Below, in pieces: positions 8,338-15,697 of a stretch of DNA of 64,000 nt (position 1 is the stretch's first letter; every line of letters begins with the position of its first letter). The position numbers and the translations under genes were made by a program. The DNA comes from CBFHMJ01 sp965656875. Lineage in GTDB: Bacteria; Pseudomonadota; Gammaproteobacteria; Enterobacterales; Alteromonadaceae. The stretch spans positions 124,001 through 188,000 of the forward strand of contig CBFHMJ010000032.1 in NCBI GenBank assembly GCA_965656875.1, in the 5' to 3' direction. Below the pieces are notes generated by a model. That model worked only from the letters and a program-made list of their open reading frames with translations. It searched no databases and was not told the origin of the DNA.

Positions 8338-8880
8338 ATGTCAAATGATTTACGTTGGTACGTAGTTCAGGCATTTTCTGGCTATGAGCAGAGAGTGCAA
8401 AAAACATTAAAAGAACACATCAAAATGCATGATATGGAAGATCGCTTTGGTGATGTTTTAGTACCTGTTGAAGAAGTTGTAGAAATGCGTACAGGTCAGA
8501 AAAGAAAATCTGAACGTAAATTCTTCCCAGGCTATGTATTAGTTCAAATGGCTATGGACGACGACACATGGCACCTTGTAAAGAGTGTTCCTCGTGTTCT
8601 TGGTTTTATCGGTGGTACATCTGACCGCCCTGCACCTATCTCTGATCGAGAAGCTGCAGCTATTCTTGACCGTTTACAAGAGTCAGTTGATAAGCCGAAA
8701 CCAAAAACTCTATTCGAACCGGGCGAAGTTGTTCGTGTTATCGATGGACCATTTGCAGATTTCAGTGGTGTAGTTGAGGAAGTCGACTACGAAAAAAGCC
8801 GCGTAAAAGTATCTGTTCTTATCTTTGGGCGTTCTACGCCAGTTGATCTTGATTTCAGTCAGATTGAACAAGATAAGTAG
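8338..8880 (+). CDS. nusG: Transcription termination/antitermination factor NusG
   Basis: A 180-aa NusG. The N-terminal NGN domain (about 5-110, WYVVQAFSGYEQRVQ) binds RNA polymerase. The C-terminal KOW domain (about 125-175, GEVVRVIDGPFADFSGVVEEV) contacts Rho or ribosomal S10. Length and both domains are standard. It is followed by a strong intrinsic terminator that also contains the next promoter. Confidence 0.98.
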   Translation: MSNDLRWYVVQAFSGYEQRVQKTLKEHIKMHDMEDRFGDVLVPVEEVVEMRTGQKRKSERKFFPGYVLVQMAMDDDTWHLVKSVPRVLGFIGGTSDRPAPISDREAAAILDRLQESVDKPKPKTLFEPGEVVRVIDGPFADFSGVVEEVDYEKSRVKVSVLIFGRSTPVDLDFSQIEQDK

Positions 8881-8898
8881 ATAAAAAATACAAAATCC

Positions 8899-8927
8899 TT
8901 GTCAGGGCTGCGTGATTAAATTATAAT
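8899..8927 (+). promoter_or_regulatory. rplK promoter nested in the nusG terminator
   Basis: TTGTCA (8899-8904), 17-bp spacer, perfect TATAAT (8922-8927). The spacer holds the 5' arm of the terminator stem and the -10 box overlaps its 3' arm, so the predicted start (about 8934) lies inside the 3' arm. Confidence 0.75.
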
Positions 8928-8941
8928 CCGCAGCCCTTTTT
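8905..8941 (+). terminator. Intrinsic terminator of secE-nusG
   Basis: GGGCTGCG-t-GATTA (8905-8918) pairs with TAATC-CGCAGCCC (8924-8936) over a 5-nt loop, giving 13 bp with one bulged base, followed by TTTTT (8937-8941). Confidence 0.9.
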
Positions 8942-9014
8942 ATGAACTATCGGGAAGCCGTTTGAGTAAATGTCCTCGCATTTACAAGGCAAAGACCCAA
9001 ATCAGAGGTTAATT

Positions 9015-9443
9015 ATGGCTAAAAAAGTAACAGCTCTAATCAAGCTGCAAGTTGCAGCTGGTATGGCAAATCCTAGTCCACCAGTTGGTCCAGCTCTTGG
9101 TCAACACGGTGTGAACATCATGGAATTCTGTAAAGCGTTCAATGCTAAAACAGATAGCATGGATAAAGGAATGCCAATTCCTGTAATCATTTCTGTTTAC
9201 AACGACCGTTCTTTCACGTTCGAAACCAAAACTCCACCTGCATCTTACCTTCTTAAGAAAGCTGCTGGTATCAAGAGTGGTTCTGGCCGTCCTAACACAG
9301 AAAAAGTTGGTACGGTTACACGCGCACAGCTAGAAGAAATTGCTCAGATCAAAGACGCAGACTTAACTGCTGCTGATCTTGATGCTGCTGTGAGAATTAT
9401 CGCGGGTTCTGCTCGTGCAATGGGTTTGAATGTAGAGGGCTAA
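9015..9443 (+). CDS. rplK: 50S ribosomal protein L11
   Basis: 142 aa, the standard length. The N-terminal proline-rich segment NPSPPVGPALGQHGVNIMEF, bound by thiostrepton-class antibiotics and by RelA-linked stalk signalling, is intact, as is the C-terminal rRNA-binding domain ending GSARAMGLNVEG. I use ATG 9015, preceded by AGAGG, rather than a longer in-frame extension. It forms the rplK-rplA unit. Confidence 0.98.
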   Translation: MAKKVTALIKLQVAAGMANPSPPVGPALGQHGVNIMEFCKAFNAKTDSMDKGMPIPVIISVYNDRSFTFETKTPPASYLLKKAAGIKSGSGRPNTEKVGTVTRAQLEEIAQIKDADLTAADLDAAVRIIAGSARAMGLNVEG

Positions 9444-9446
9444 TCG

Positions 9447-10145
9447 ATGGCTAAATTAACTAAGCGTATGCGCGTTGTTCGCGAAAAAGTAGACAGCACT
9501 AAAGAGTACGATATCAATGAAGCTATCAGCCTTCTTAAAGAGCTTGCTACAGCTAAGTTCACAGAAAGTGTTGACGTTTCAGTAAACCTTGGTATTGATG
9601 CTCGTAAATCTGATCAGAATGTACGTGGTGCGACAGTTCTACCTAATGGTACAGGTCGTGACGTTCGCGTTGCTGTATTCACTCAAGGTGCTAATGCAGA
9701 CGCAGCAAAAGAAGCTGGTGCAGATATCGTAGGTATGGACGAGCTGGCTGCTGATGTTAAGAAAGGCGAGTTAAACTTTGACGTTGTTATCGCTTCTCCT
9801 GACGCAATGCGTGTTGTTGGTCAGTTAGGTCAAATTCTTGGTCCACGTGGCCTTATGCCTAATCCTAAGACTGGTACTGTTACGCCTAACGTTGCTGAAG
9901 CAGTTAAAAACGCTAAAGCTGGTCAGGTACGTTACCGTAATGATAAAAACGGTATCATTCACAGCACTATCGGTAAAGTTGACTTTGATGCAGAGAAACT
10001 TCAGGAAAACCTTGAGTCTCTACTTGCTGCACTTAAGAAAGCTAAGCCTTCTTCTGCTAAAGGTGTTTACCTTAAGAAGATCAGCCTGTCTACAACGATG
10101 GGTGCAGGTGTTGCAGTAAATCAGGCTTCTCTAAGCCAGAACTAA
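9447..10145 (+). CDS. rplA: 50S ribosomal protein L1
   Basis: 232 aa, normal L1 length, with the signature GPRGLMPNPKTGTVT and RYRNDKNGIIHSTIGKV. L1 binds 23S rRNA at the mobile stalk and in many bacteria represses its own L11-L1 mRNA. It begins 3 bases after the rplK stop. Confidence 0.98.
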   Translation: MAKLTKRMRVVREKVDSTKEYDINEAISLLKELATAKFTESVDVSVNLGIDARKSDQNVRGATVLPNGTGRDVRVAVFTQGANADAAKEAGADIVGMDELAADVKKGELNFDVVIASPDAMRVVGQLGQILGPRGLMPNPKTGTVTPNVAEAVKNAKAGQVRYRNDKNGIIHSTIGKVDFDAEKLQENLESLLAALKKAKPSSAKGVYLKKISLSTTMGAGVAVNQASLSQN

Positions 10146-10150
10146 AAGTA

Positions 10151-10179
10151 TTTACAGGCGTTCATTTTTTAACTAAAAT
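10151..10179 (+). promoter_or_regulatory. rplJ promoter nested in the rplA terminator
   Basis: TTTACA (10151-10156), 17-bp spacer, TAAAAT (10174-10179). As at nusG/rplK the -35 abuts the 5' arm of the hairpin and the -10 overlaps the 3' arm. Confidence 0.65.
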
Positions 10180-10190
10180 GCGCGCCTTTT
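10157..10190 (+). terminator. Terminator/attenuator after rplA
   Basis: GGCG-TT-CATTTT (10157-10168) pairs with AAAATG-CG-CGCC (10175-10186), with a 2x2 internal loop and 6-nt loop, followed by TTTT. It ends the rplK-rplA transcript or reduces read-through. Confidence 0.65.
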
Positions 10191-10214
10191 GGGTTGAGCT
10201 CCAGTAGCTCTCGT

Positions 10215-10325
10215 CCAAGACCGTAGGTGTCAATTCTGTTGGCTTAATTTCCTACGTAGACGGTGAAGCCCCGGAAAGTTCCAAACTTCTGGCCTCTCAC
10301 CGTAAATTACATGCCTGAACATTGT
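10215..10325 (+). ncRNA. L10 leader (autoregulatory mRNA element)
   Basis: The untranslated leader of rplJL carries the gammaproteobacterial L10-leader arrangement: CCGTAGG (10221-10227) pairs with CCTACG (10251-10256), and CGGTGA (10261-10266) pairs with TCACCG (10297-10302), with the conserved GAAGCCCCGGAAAG-type junction between. In this family the L10(L12)4 complex binds the leader and represses translation of rplJ and rplL. Exact ends are approximate. Confidence 0.85.
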
Positions 10326-10379
10326 TCAGGGATTTGTAAGAATCCGGATTCAATCCGGCTAACCAGGAGTTAAAAGCAA

Positions 10380-10874
10380 ATGGCATTAAATCTTGAAGGC
10401 AAAAAAGCGATTGTTGCTGAAGTCCAGGAAGCTGCCAAAGTTGCTAAATCGGCTGTAACTGCTGACTCTCGTGGTGTAACTGTTAACGACATCACTGCGC
10501 TACGTAAAGAAGCGCGTGAAGCTGGTGTATGGATGAAAGTTGTCCGTAATACACTTGCACGTCGTGCTGTACAGGGTACTGACTACGAGTGTCTTTCAGA
10601 ATCACTTACAGGTCCAACTCTAATCGCGTTTTCGAATGAGCACCCAGGTGCAGCAGCGAGAATTTTCGAAGATTTCGCTAAGAAAAACGAAAATTTTGAG
10701 CTGAAAAGCGGCGCGTTTGAAGGGGATGTTGTAGATGTTTCAATGTTGGCTAAACTACCAACATACGAAGAAGCACTTGCACGCTTGATGAGCGCAATGA
10801 AAGAAGCTTCAGCTGGCAAACTTGTACGTACAATTGCTGCTGTTCGCGATCAGAAACAAGAAGAAGCGGCTTAA
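10380..10874 (+). CDS. rplJ: 50S ribosomal protein L10
   Basis: 164 aa; begins MALNLEGKKAIVAEVQEAAK as in E. coli L10. The N-terminal rRNA-binding domain has RKEAREAGVWMKVVRNTLARR, and the C-terminal helix that docks L7/L12 dimers (EALARLMSAMKEASAGKL) is present. AGGAG ribosome site 11 bases upstream, inside the L10-leader controlled region. Confidence 0.98.
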   Translation: MALNLEGKKAIVAEVQEAAKVAKSAVTADSRGVTVNDITALRKEAREAGVWMKVVRNTLARRAVQGTDYECLSESLTGPTLIAFSNEHPGAAARIFEDFAKKNENFELKSGAFEGDVVDVSMLAKLPTYEEALARLMSAMKEASAGKLVRTIAAVRDQKQEEAA

Positions 10875-10940
10875 TTACCCGCTTTTGGTGAGAGTTAACG
10901 GAATTCACATAATGAATTCCAACATACAGGAAAATTTCAA

Positions 10941-11306
10941 ATGTCTGTAACTAAAGATCAAATCCTAGACGCTATTGCTGAAATGTCAGTAATGGAAGTT
11001 GTTGAGCTTGTAGAAGCTATGGAAGAAAAATTCGGTGTTTCTGCCGCTGCTGCTGTTGTAGCTGCTGGCCCAGCTGCTGAAGCTGCTGAAGAGAAGACTG
11101 AATTCGACGTAATCCTAACTGGTTTCGGCGATAACAAAATCGGCGTTATCAAAGCTGTACGTGGCGCAACTGGTCTTGGTCTTAAAGAAGCGAAAGCTCT
11201 TGTTGAAGGTACTCCTGCACCTCTTAAAGAAGCTGTTGCTAAAGACGAAGCTGAATCTCTTAAAGCAGCTCTTGAAGAAGCAGGCGCTACTGTTGAGATC
11301 AAATAA
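10941..11306 (+). CDS. rplL: 50S ribosomal protein L7/L12
   Basis: 121 aa with the N-terminal dimerisation domain, an Ala-rich hinge (about 35-52) and the conserved factor-binding C-terminal domain (IGVIKAVRGATGLGLKEAK). Forms the stalk that recruits EF-Tu and EF-G. Follows rplJ by 66 bases. Confidence 0.98.
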   Translation: MSVTKDQILDAIAEMSVMEVVELVEAMEEKFGVSAAAAVVAAGPAAEAAEEKTEFDVILTGFGDNKIGVIKAVRGATGLGLKEAKALVEGTPAPLKEAVAKDEAESLKAALEEAGATVEIK

Positions 11307-11591
11307 TCCAGCAATTGCTGGTATTGCGGCCTGAATTGAGGCCAGGGCTGGTGGTTTATTAATCACCGGCCTTTTTGCGCTATAGAAGTTAGTATTCTGG
11401 CTTTAAGCGGCATATCAGAAATTTTCTGATAAAAAGAATCATCCGCAACAACTTGTTGGTGATGTTTTGTCCTTTTAAATTGTTGCTCTTAAATCTGATA
11501 GTAATAGTTTTGAGAGAACAAAAAATTACCATCGCGACTGTCTGGTCACTAAAGATAGTTTGGGTCAAAGAACGGCAAGCTGAGGAACCTC
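11307..11591 (+). promoter_or_regulatory. rplL-rpoB intercistronic region with attenuator and hairpins
   Basis: 285 bases without a gene. It contains a terminator-like hairpin (GGCTGGTG 11346-11353 with CACCGGCC 11364-11371, then TTTTT to 11376). In E. coli the corresponding site is a partial terminator that lowers rpoBC expression relative to rplJL. A second hairpin, ATCAGAA (11414-11420) with TTCTGAT (11424-11430), lacks a U tract and could be a processing site. The rpoB ribosome site is GAGG at the end of the interval. I see no convincing consensus promoter. Confidence 0.7.
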
Positions 11592-14500
11592 ATGGCTTAC
11601 TCTTATTCTGAAAAGAAACGCATCCGTAAGGACTTTGGAAAACGTGCTCAAGTGTTGGATTACCCTTACTTACTTCAAATCCAACTTGAATCCTTTAGAA
11701 ATTTCATCGAAGCAGATCCAGAAGGGAACTGCGGCATTGAAGCTGCATTCAGATCTGTTTTTCCAATTAAAGCTTACTCTGGAAACTCTGAGCTTCAATA
11801 CGTCTCATACCGCATCGGAGAGCCAATCTTTGACGTTAAAGAATGTCAAATTCGTGGTGTGACATATGCAGGCTCCTTGCGCGTTAAATTACGTTTAGTC
11901 ATTTACGATAAAGAAGCTCCAGCAGGTACCGTAAAAGATATTAAAGAACAAGAAGTGTACATGGGTGAAATGCCACTCATGACCGAAAATGGTACTTTCG
12001 TAATTAATGGTACTGAACGTGTTATCGTTTCTCAGTTACATCGTTCACCTGGTGTGTTCTTCGATCATGATCGTGGTAAAACACACTCATCAGGAAAAGT
12101 TTTATATAACGCGCGCGTAATTCCATACCGTGGCTCATGGTTAGATTTTGAGTTTGACCCTAAAGATAATCTGTTTGTCCGTATTGACCGTCGCAGAAAA
12201 CTTCCTGCATCAATCATTCTTCGAGCATTAAACTTCACGACTGAAGAGATCCTTGCATTATTCTTCGAAAATACTGCTTTCGAAATTAAAGATGGCAAGG
12301 TCATGATGGAATTAGTTCCATCTCGTCTACGTGGTGAAACTGCATCGTTTGATATTTATGACGTTAATGGTGATTTGCTTGTTGAAGCAGGTCGTCGTGT
12401 AACTGCTCGCCATATTCGTAAGCTGGAAAAAGATGACGTTAAGTCTCTGGAAGTACCTCACGAATATCTGGTTGGTCGTATCCTTGCTAAGAGCTATGTT
12501 AATGAGTCAACTGGTGAAGTGGTAGCAGATGCGAATACTGCTCTTTCACTGGAACTTGTAGCTGAATTAGTAAGCGCGGGTCATACCTCGTTTGCTACGC
12601 TGTATATCAATGATCTTGATAGCGGTTCATACATTTCCGATACATTACGAATCGATTCAACTAATAGCCGCCTTGAGGCATTAGTAGAAATTTACCGTAT
12701 GATGCGTCCTGGTGAACCACCAACAAAAGATGCAGCAGAAGCGTTATTCGATAACCTGTTTTTCTCTGACGAGCGCTATGACTTGTCAGCAGTAGGTCGA
12801 ATGAAGTTCAACCGTCGTGTTGGCCGTGAAGATCTTACTGGTCCAGGTACGTTAAGCAACGAAGACATCATCGATGTGATGAAAGTGCTTCTTGATATTC
12901 GTAACGGTAAAGGTGAAGTTGATGATATCGACCACTTAGGTAACCGTCGTATCCGTTCTGTTGGTGAAATGGCAGAGAACCAGTTCCGTGTTGGTTTGGT
13001 TCGTGTAGAGCGTGCTGTAAAAGAACGTCTAAGCCTTGGCGATCTTGATAATGTTATGCCTCAGGATCTTATCAACGCTAAGCCGATTTCAGCGGCAGTT
13101 AAAGAGTTCTTCGGTTCAAGCCAGCTTTCTCAGTTTATGGACCAGAATAACCCGCTTTCAGAAATCACGCATAAGCGTCGTATTTCAGCATTAGGTCCAG
13201 GCGGTCTTACTCGTGAACGTGCAGGCTTCGAAGTTCGAGACGTTCATCCGACTCACTATGGTCGTGTATGTCCGATCGAAACTCCTGAGGGACCAAACAT
13301 CGGTCTGATCAACTCACTGGCGATCTATGCAAAGACCAATGAATACGGTTTCCTTGAAACGCCTTATCGCAAAGTTGTAGACGGTGTTGTTACAGAAGAA
13401 GTTTCTTACTTGTCTGCAATCGAAGAAGGCAACTATGTAATCGCACAGGCTGATGCTGCTGTTGATGCAAATGGTCGTCTTGAAGGTGAATTTGTAGCAT
13501 CTCGTTATAAAAGTGAATTTACACTGATGCCTGCAGAAGATGTTCAGTATATGGACGTATCTTCTCAGCAAGTTGTTTCTGTTGCTGCTGCACTAATCCC
13601 ATTCCTTGAGCACGATGATGCTAACCGTGCCTTGATGGGTGCGAACATGCAACGTCAGGCCGTTCCTACACTTTGTGCTGACAAACCGCTTGTTGGTACT
13701 GGTATTGAGCGTGTTGTGGCGAAAGATTCTGGTGTAACTATTGTTGCTAAGCGTGGTGGTGTTGTTGATTACGCAGACGCAAGTCGTATCGTAATTAATG
13801 TTAACGAAGAAGAAATGGTGCCAGGTGAAGCGGGTATCGATATCTACACGTTGACTAAATACACGCGTTCTAACCAGAACACTTGTATCAACCAACGTCC
13901 GACAGTGACGCTGGGTGAGCCAATTCAAAAAGGCGATATTCTTGCTGATGGTCCATCAACTGATCTTGGTGACCTGGCACTTGGCCAAAACCTCCGCGTA
14001 GCATTCATGCCGTGGAACGGTTACAACTTCGAGGATTCCATCTTACTTTCAGAGCGTGTGGTTGATGAAGATCGCCTGACAACTATCCATATTCAGGAGT
14101 TGAGTTGTATCGCTCGTGACACTAAGTTGGGCGCTGAAGAAATTACCGCTGATATTCCAAATGTTGGTGAATCTGCACTATCTAAGCTTGATGAAGCCGG
14201 TATCGTTTATATCGGTGCTGAAGTTAAAGGTGGTGACATCCTTGTTGGTAAGGTTACACCAAAAGGTGAAACGCAATTAACACCAGAAGAAAAGCTACTG
14301 AGAGCAATCTTTGGTGAGAAAGCATCAGACGTTAAAGATAGTTCTTTACGTGTACCAAACAGCGTAAGCGGTACTATCATTGATGTACAAGTATTCACAC
14401 GTGATGGTGTTGAAAAAGACAAGCGAGCGCTTGAAATTGAAGACATGCAGTTGCGTGAAGCTAAGAAGGATCTGAACGAAGAATTCAAGATTCTTGAAGA

Positions 14501-15620
14501 CGGTATCTTCACTCGTATCCGTAGCTTACTGGTTGCCTCTGGTGTTGACAGTACTCGAGTTGAAGGCCTTCAAGGTGATGCACTTTTATCATTCAACTTA
14601 TCTGATGAAGAAAAACAGAATGAGCTTGAGCACCTTGTAGAACAGTATGAAGAATTACGTGCAGAATACGATAAGAAGTTTGAATCTAAGCGTCGCAAGA
14701 TCACTCAGGGTGACGATTTAGCGCCAGGCGTTCTGAAAATCGTTAAAGTGTATCTTGCTGTTAAACGTCGTATTCAACCAGGTGATAAAATGGCTGGTCG
14801 TCACGGTAACAAAGGTGTTATCTCGACAATCGTTCCAGTAGAAGATATGCCTTACGATGAAAACGGTAATCCTGTAGACATCGTACTTAACCCGTTGGGT
14901 GTACCATCACGTATGAACGTGGGGCAGATTCTTGAAACTCACCTTGGTTTAGCCGCTCGTGGTATCGGTGATCGCATTAATGCAATGATCAAAGAACAAC
15001 AAGAGCTACATGAGATTCGTCAGTTCATTAAAAAGGCTTACGAATTGGGTGATAGCCGTCAGGAAGTTGATATCGATAACTTCACTGATGATGAAGTAAT
15101 AAGACTGGCGCAGAATCTGCGTAAAGGTATGCCTGTAGCTACCCCGGTATTCGATGGTGCTTACGAAAGTGAGATCAAAGCGATGCTTAAGCTAGGTGGT
15201 TTACCTGAAAGTGGTCAGATTGCTTTATTTGATGGCCGTACGGGTAATCGTTTCGAGCGTGCTGTAACGGTTGGTTACATGTACATGCTGAAACTGAATC
15301 ACCTTGTTGACGACAAAATGCATGCTCGTTCAACTGGTTCATACAGTCTTGTTACTCAGCAGCCACTGGGTGGTAAAGCTCAGTTCGGTGGTCAGCGTTT
15401 CGGAGAAATGGAGGTGTGGGCACTTGAAGCTTATGGTGCTGCTTACACACTTCAGGAAATGCTTACTGTTAAATCTGATGACGTTAATGGTCGTACGAAG
15501 ATGTACAAAAACATCGTTGATGGCGATCACAGAATGGAACCTGGCATGCCAGAGTCATTTAACGTTCTACTGAAGGAAATCCGCTCGCTTGGTATTAATA
15601 TTGAGCTTGAAGAAGTGTAA
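11592..15620 (+). CDS. rpoB: DNA-directed RNA polymerase subunit beta
   Basis: 1342 aa, identical in length to E. coli beta. The rifampicin region (SQLSQFMDQNNPLSEITHKR, about 509-528, and LSALGPGG-like ISALGPGGLTRERAG) has wild-type residues. The active-centre segments GDKMAGRHGNKG and the C-terminal GGKAQFGGQRFGEMEVWALE are intact. Start ATG 11592 with a GAGGAA ribosome site. Confidence 0.99.
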   Translation: MAYSYSEKKRIRKDFGKRAQVLDYPYLLQIQLESFRNFIEADPEGNCGIEAAFRSVFPIKAYSGNSELQYVSYRIGEPIFDVKECQIRGVTYAGSLRVKLRLVIYDKEAPAGTVKDIKEQEVYMGEMPLMTENGTFVINGTERVIVSQLHRSPGVFFDHDRGKTHSSGKVLYNARVIPYRGSWLDFEFDPKDNLFVRIDRRRKLPASIILRALNFTTEEILALFFENTAFEIKDGKVMMELVPSRLRGETASFDIYDVNGDLLVEAGRRVTARHIRKLEKDDVKSLEVPHEYLVGRILAKSYVNESTGEVVADANTALSLELVAELVSAGHTSFATLYINDLDSGSYISDTLRIDSTNSRLEALVEIYRMMRPGEPPTKDAAEALFDNLFFSDERYDLSAVGRMKFNRRVGREDLTGPGTLSNEDIIDVMKVLLDIRNGKGEVDDIDHLGNRRIRSVGEMAENQFRVGLVRVERAVKERLSLGDLDNVMPQDLINAKPISAAVKEFFGSSQLSQFMDQNNPLSEITHKRRISALGPGGLTRERAGFEVRDVHPTHYGRVCPIETPEGPNIGLINSLAIYAKTNEYGFLETPYRKVVDGVVTEEVSYLSAIEEGNYVIAQADAAVDANGRLEGEFVASRYKSEFTLMPAEDVQYMDVSSQQVVSVAAALIPFLEHDDANRALMGANMQRQAVPTLCADKPLVGTGIERVVAKDSGVTIVAKRGGVVDYADASRIVINVNEEEMVPGEAGIDIYTLTKYTRSNQNTCINQRPTVTLGEPIQKGDILADGPSTDLGDLALGQNLRVAFMPWNGYNFEDSILLSERVVDEDRLTTIHIQELSCIARDTKLGAEEITADIPNVGESALSKLDEAGIVYIGAEVKGGDILVGKVTPKGETQLTPEEKLLRAIFGEKASDVKDSSLRVPNSVSGTIIDVQVFTRDGVEKDKRALEIEDMQLREAKKDLNEEFKILEDGIFTRIRSLLVASGVDSTRVEGLQGDALLSFNLSDEEKQNELEHLVEQYEELRAEYDKKFESKRRKITQGDDLAPGVLKIVKVYLAVKRRIQPGDKMAGRHGNKGVISTIVPVEDMPYDENGNPVDIVLNPLGVPSRMNVGQILETHLGLAARGIGDRINAMIKEQQELHEIRQFIKKAYELGDSRQEVDIDNFTDDEVIRLAQNLRKGMPVATPVFDGAYESEIKAMLKLGGLPESGQIALFDGRTGNRFERAVTVGYMYMLKLNHLVDDKMHARSTGSYSLVTQQPLGGKAQFGGQRFGEMEVWALEAYGAAYTLQEMLTVKSDDVNGRTKMYKNIVDGDHRMEPGMPESFNVLLKEIRSLGINIELEEV

Positions 15621-15652
15621 AGCCTGGCTTTACGGTGGATTGTCAATGTCTC

Positions 15653-15674
15653 GGGGCTTCACGGCCCCACGTTT
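15653..15674 (+). other. Hairpin with T tract between rpoB and rpoC
   Basis: GGGGC (15653-15657) and GCCCC (15664-15668) form a 5-bp GC stem with a 6-nt loop, followed after CAC-like bases by TTTTT (15672 on). It resembles a weak terminator placed in the 77-base rpoB-rpoC gap, or a processing stem. Confidence 0.45.
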
Positions 15675-15697
15675 TTAACTCCGAGCGGAGATAAAAA

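Noticed and set aside
10958..11366. Overlapping minus-strand frames across rplL
   Set aside because: Shadows of rplL caused by its strong codon bias and Ala-rich sequence.
11336..11376. A further promoter nested in the rplL-rpoB attenuator (TTGAGG/TATTAA)
   Set aside because: Spacing is only 15 bp and both boxes are poor, so it does not meet the standard of the other sites.
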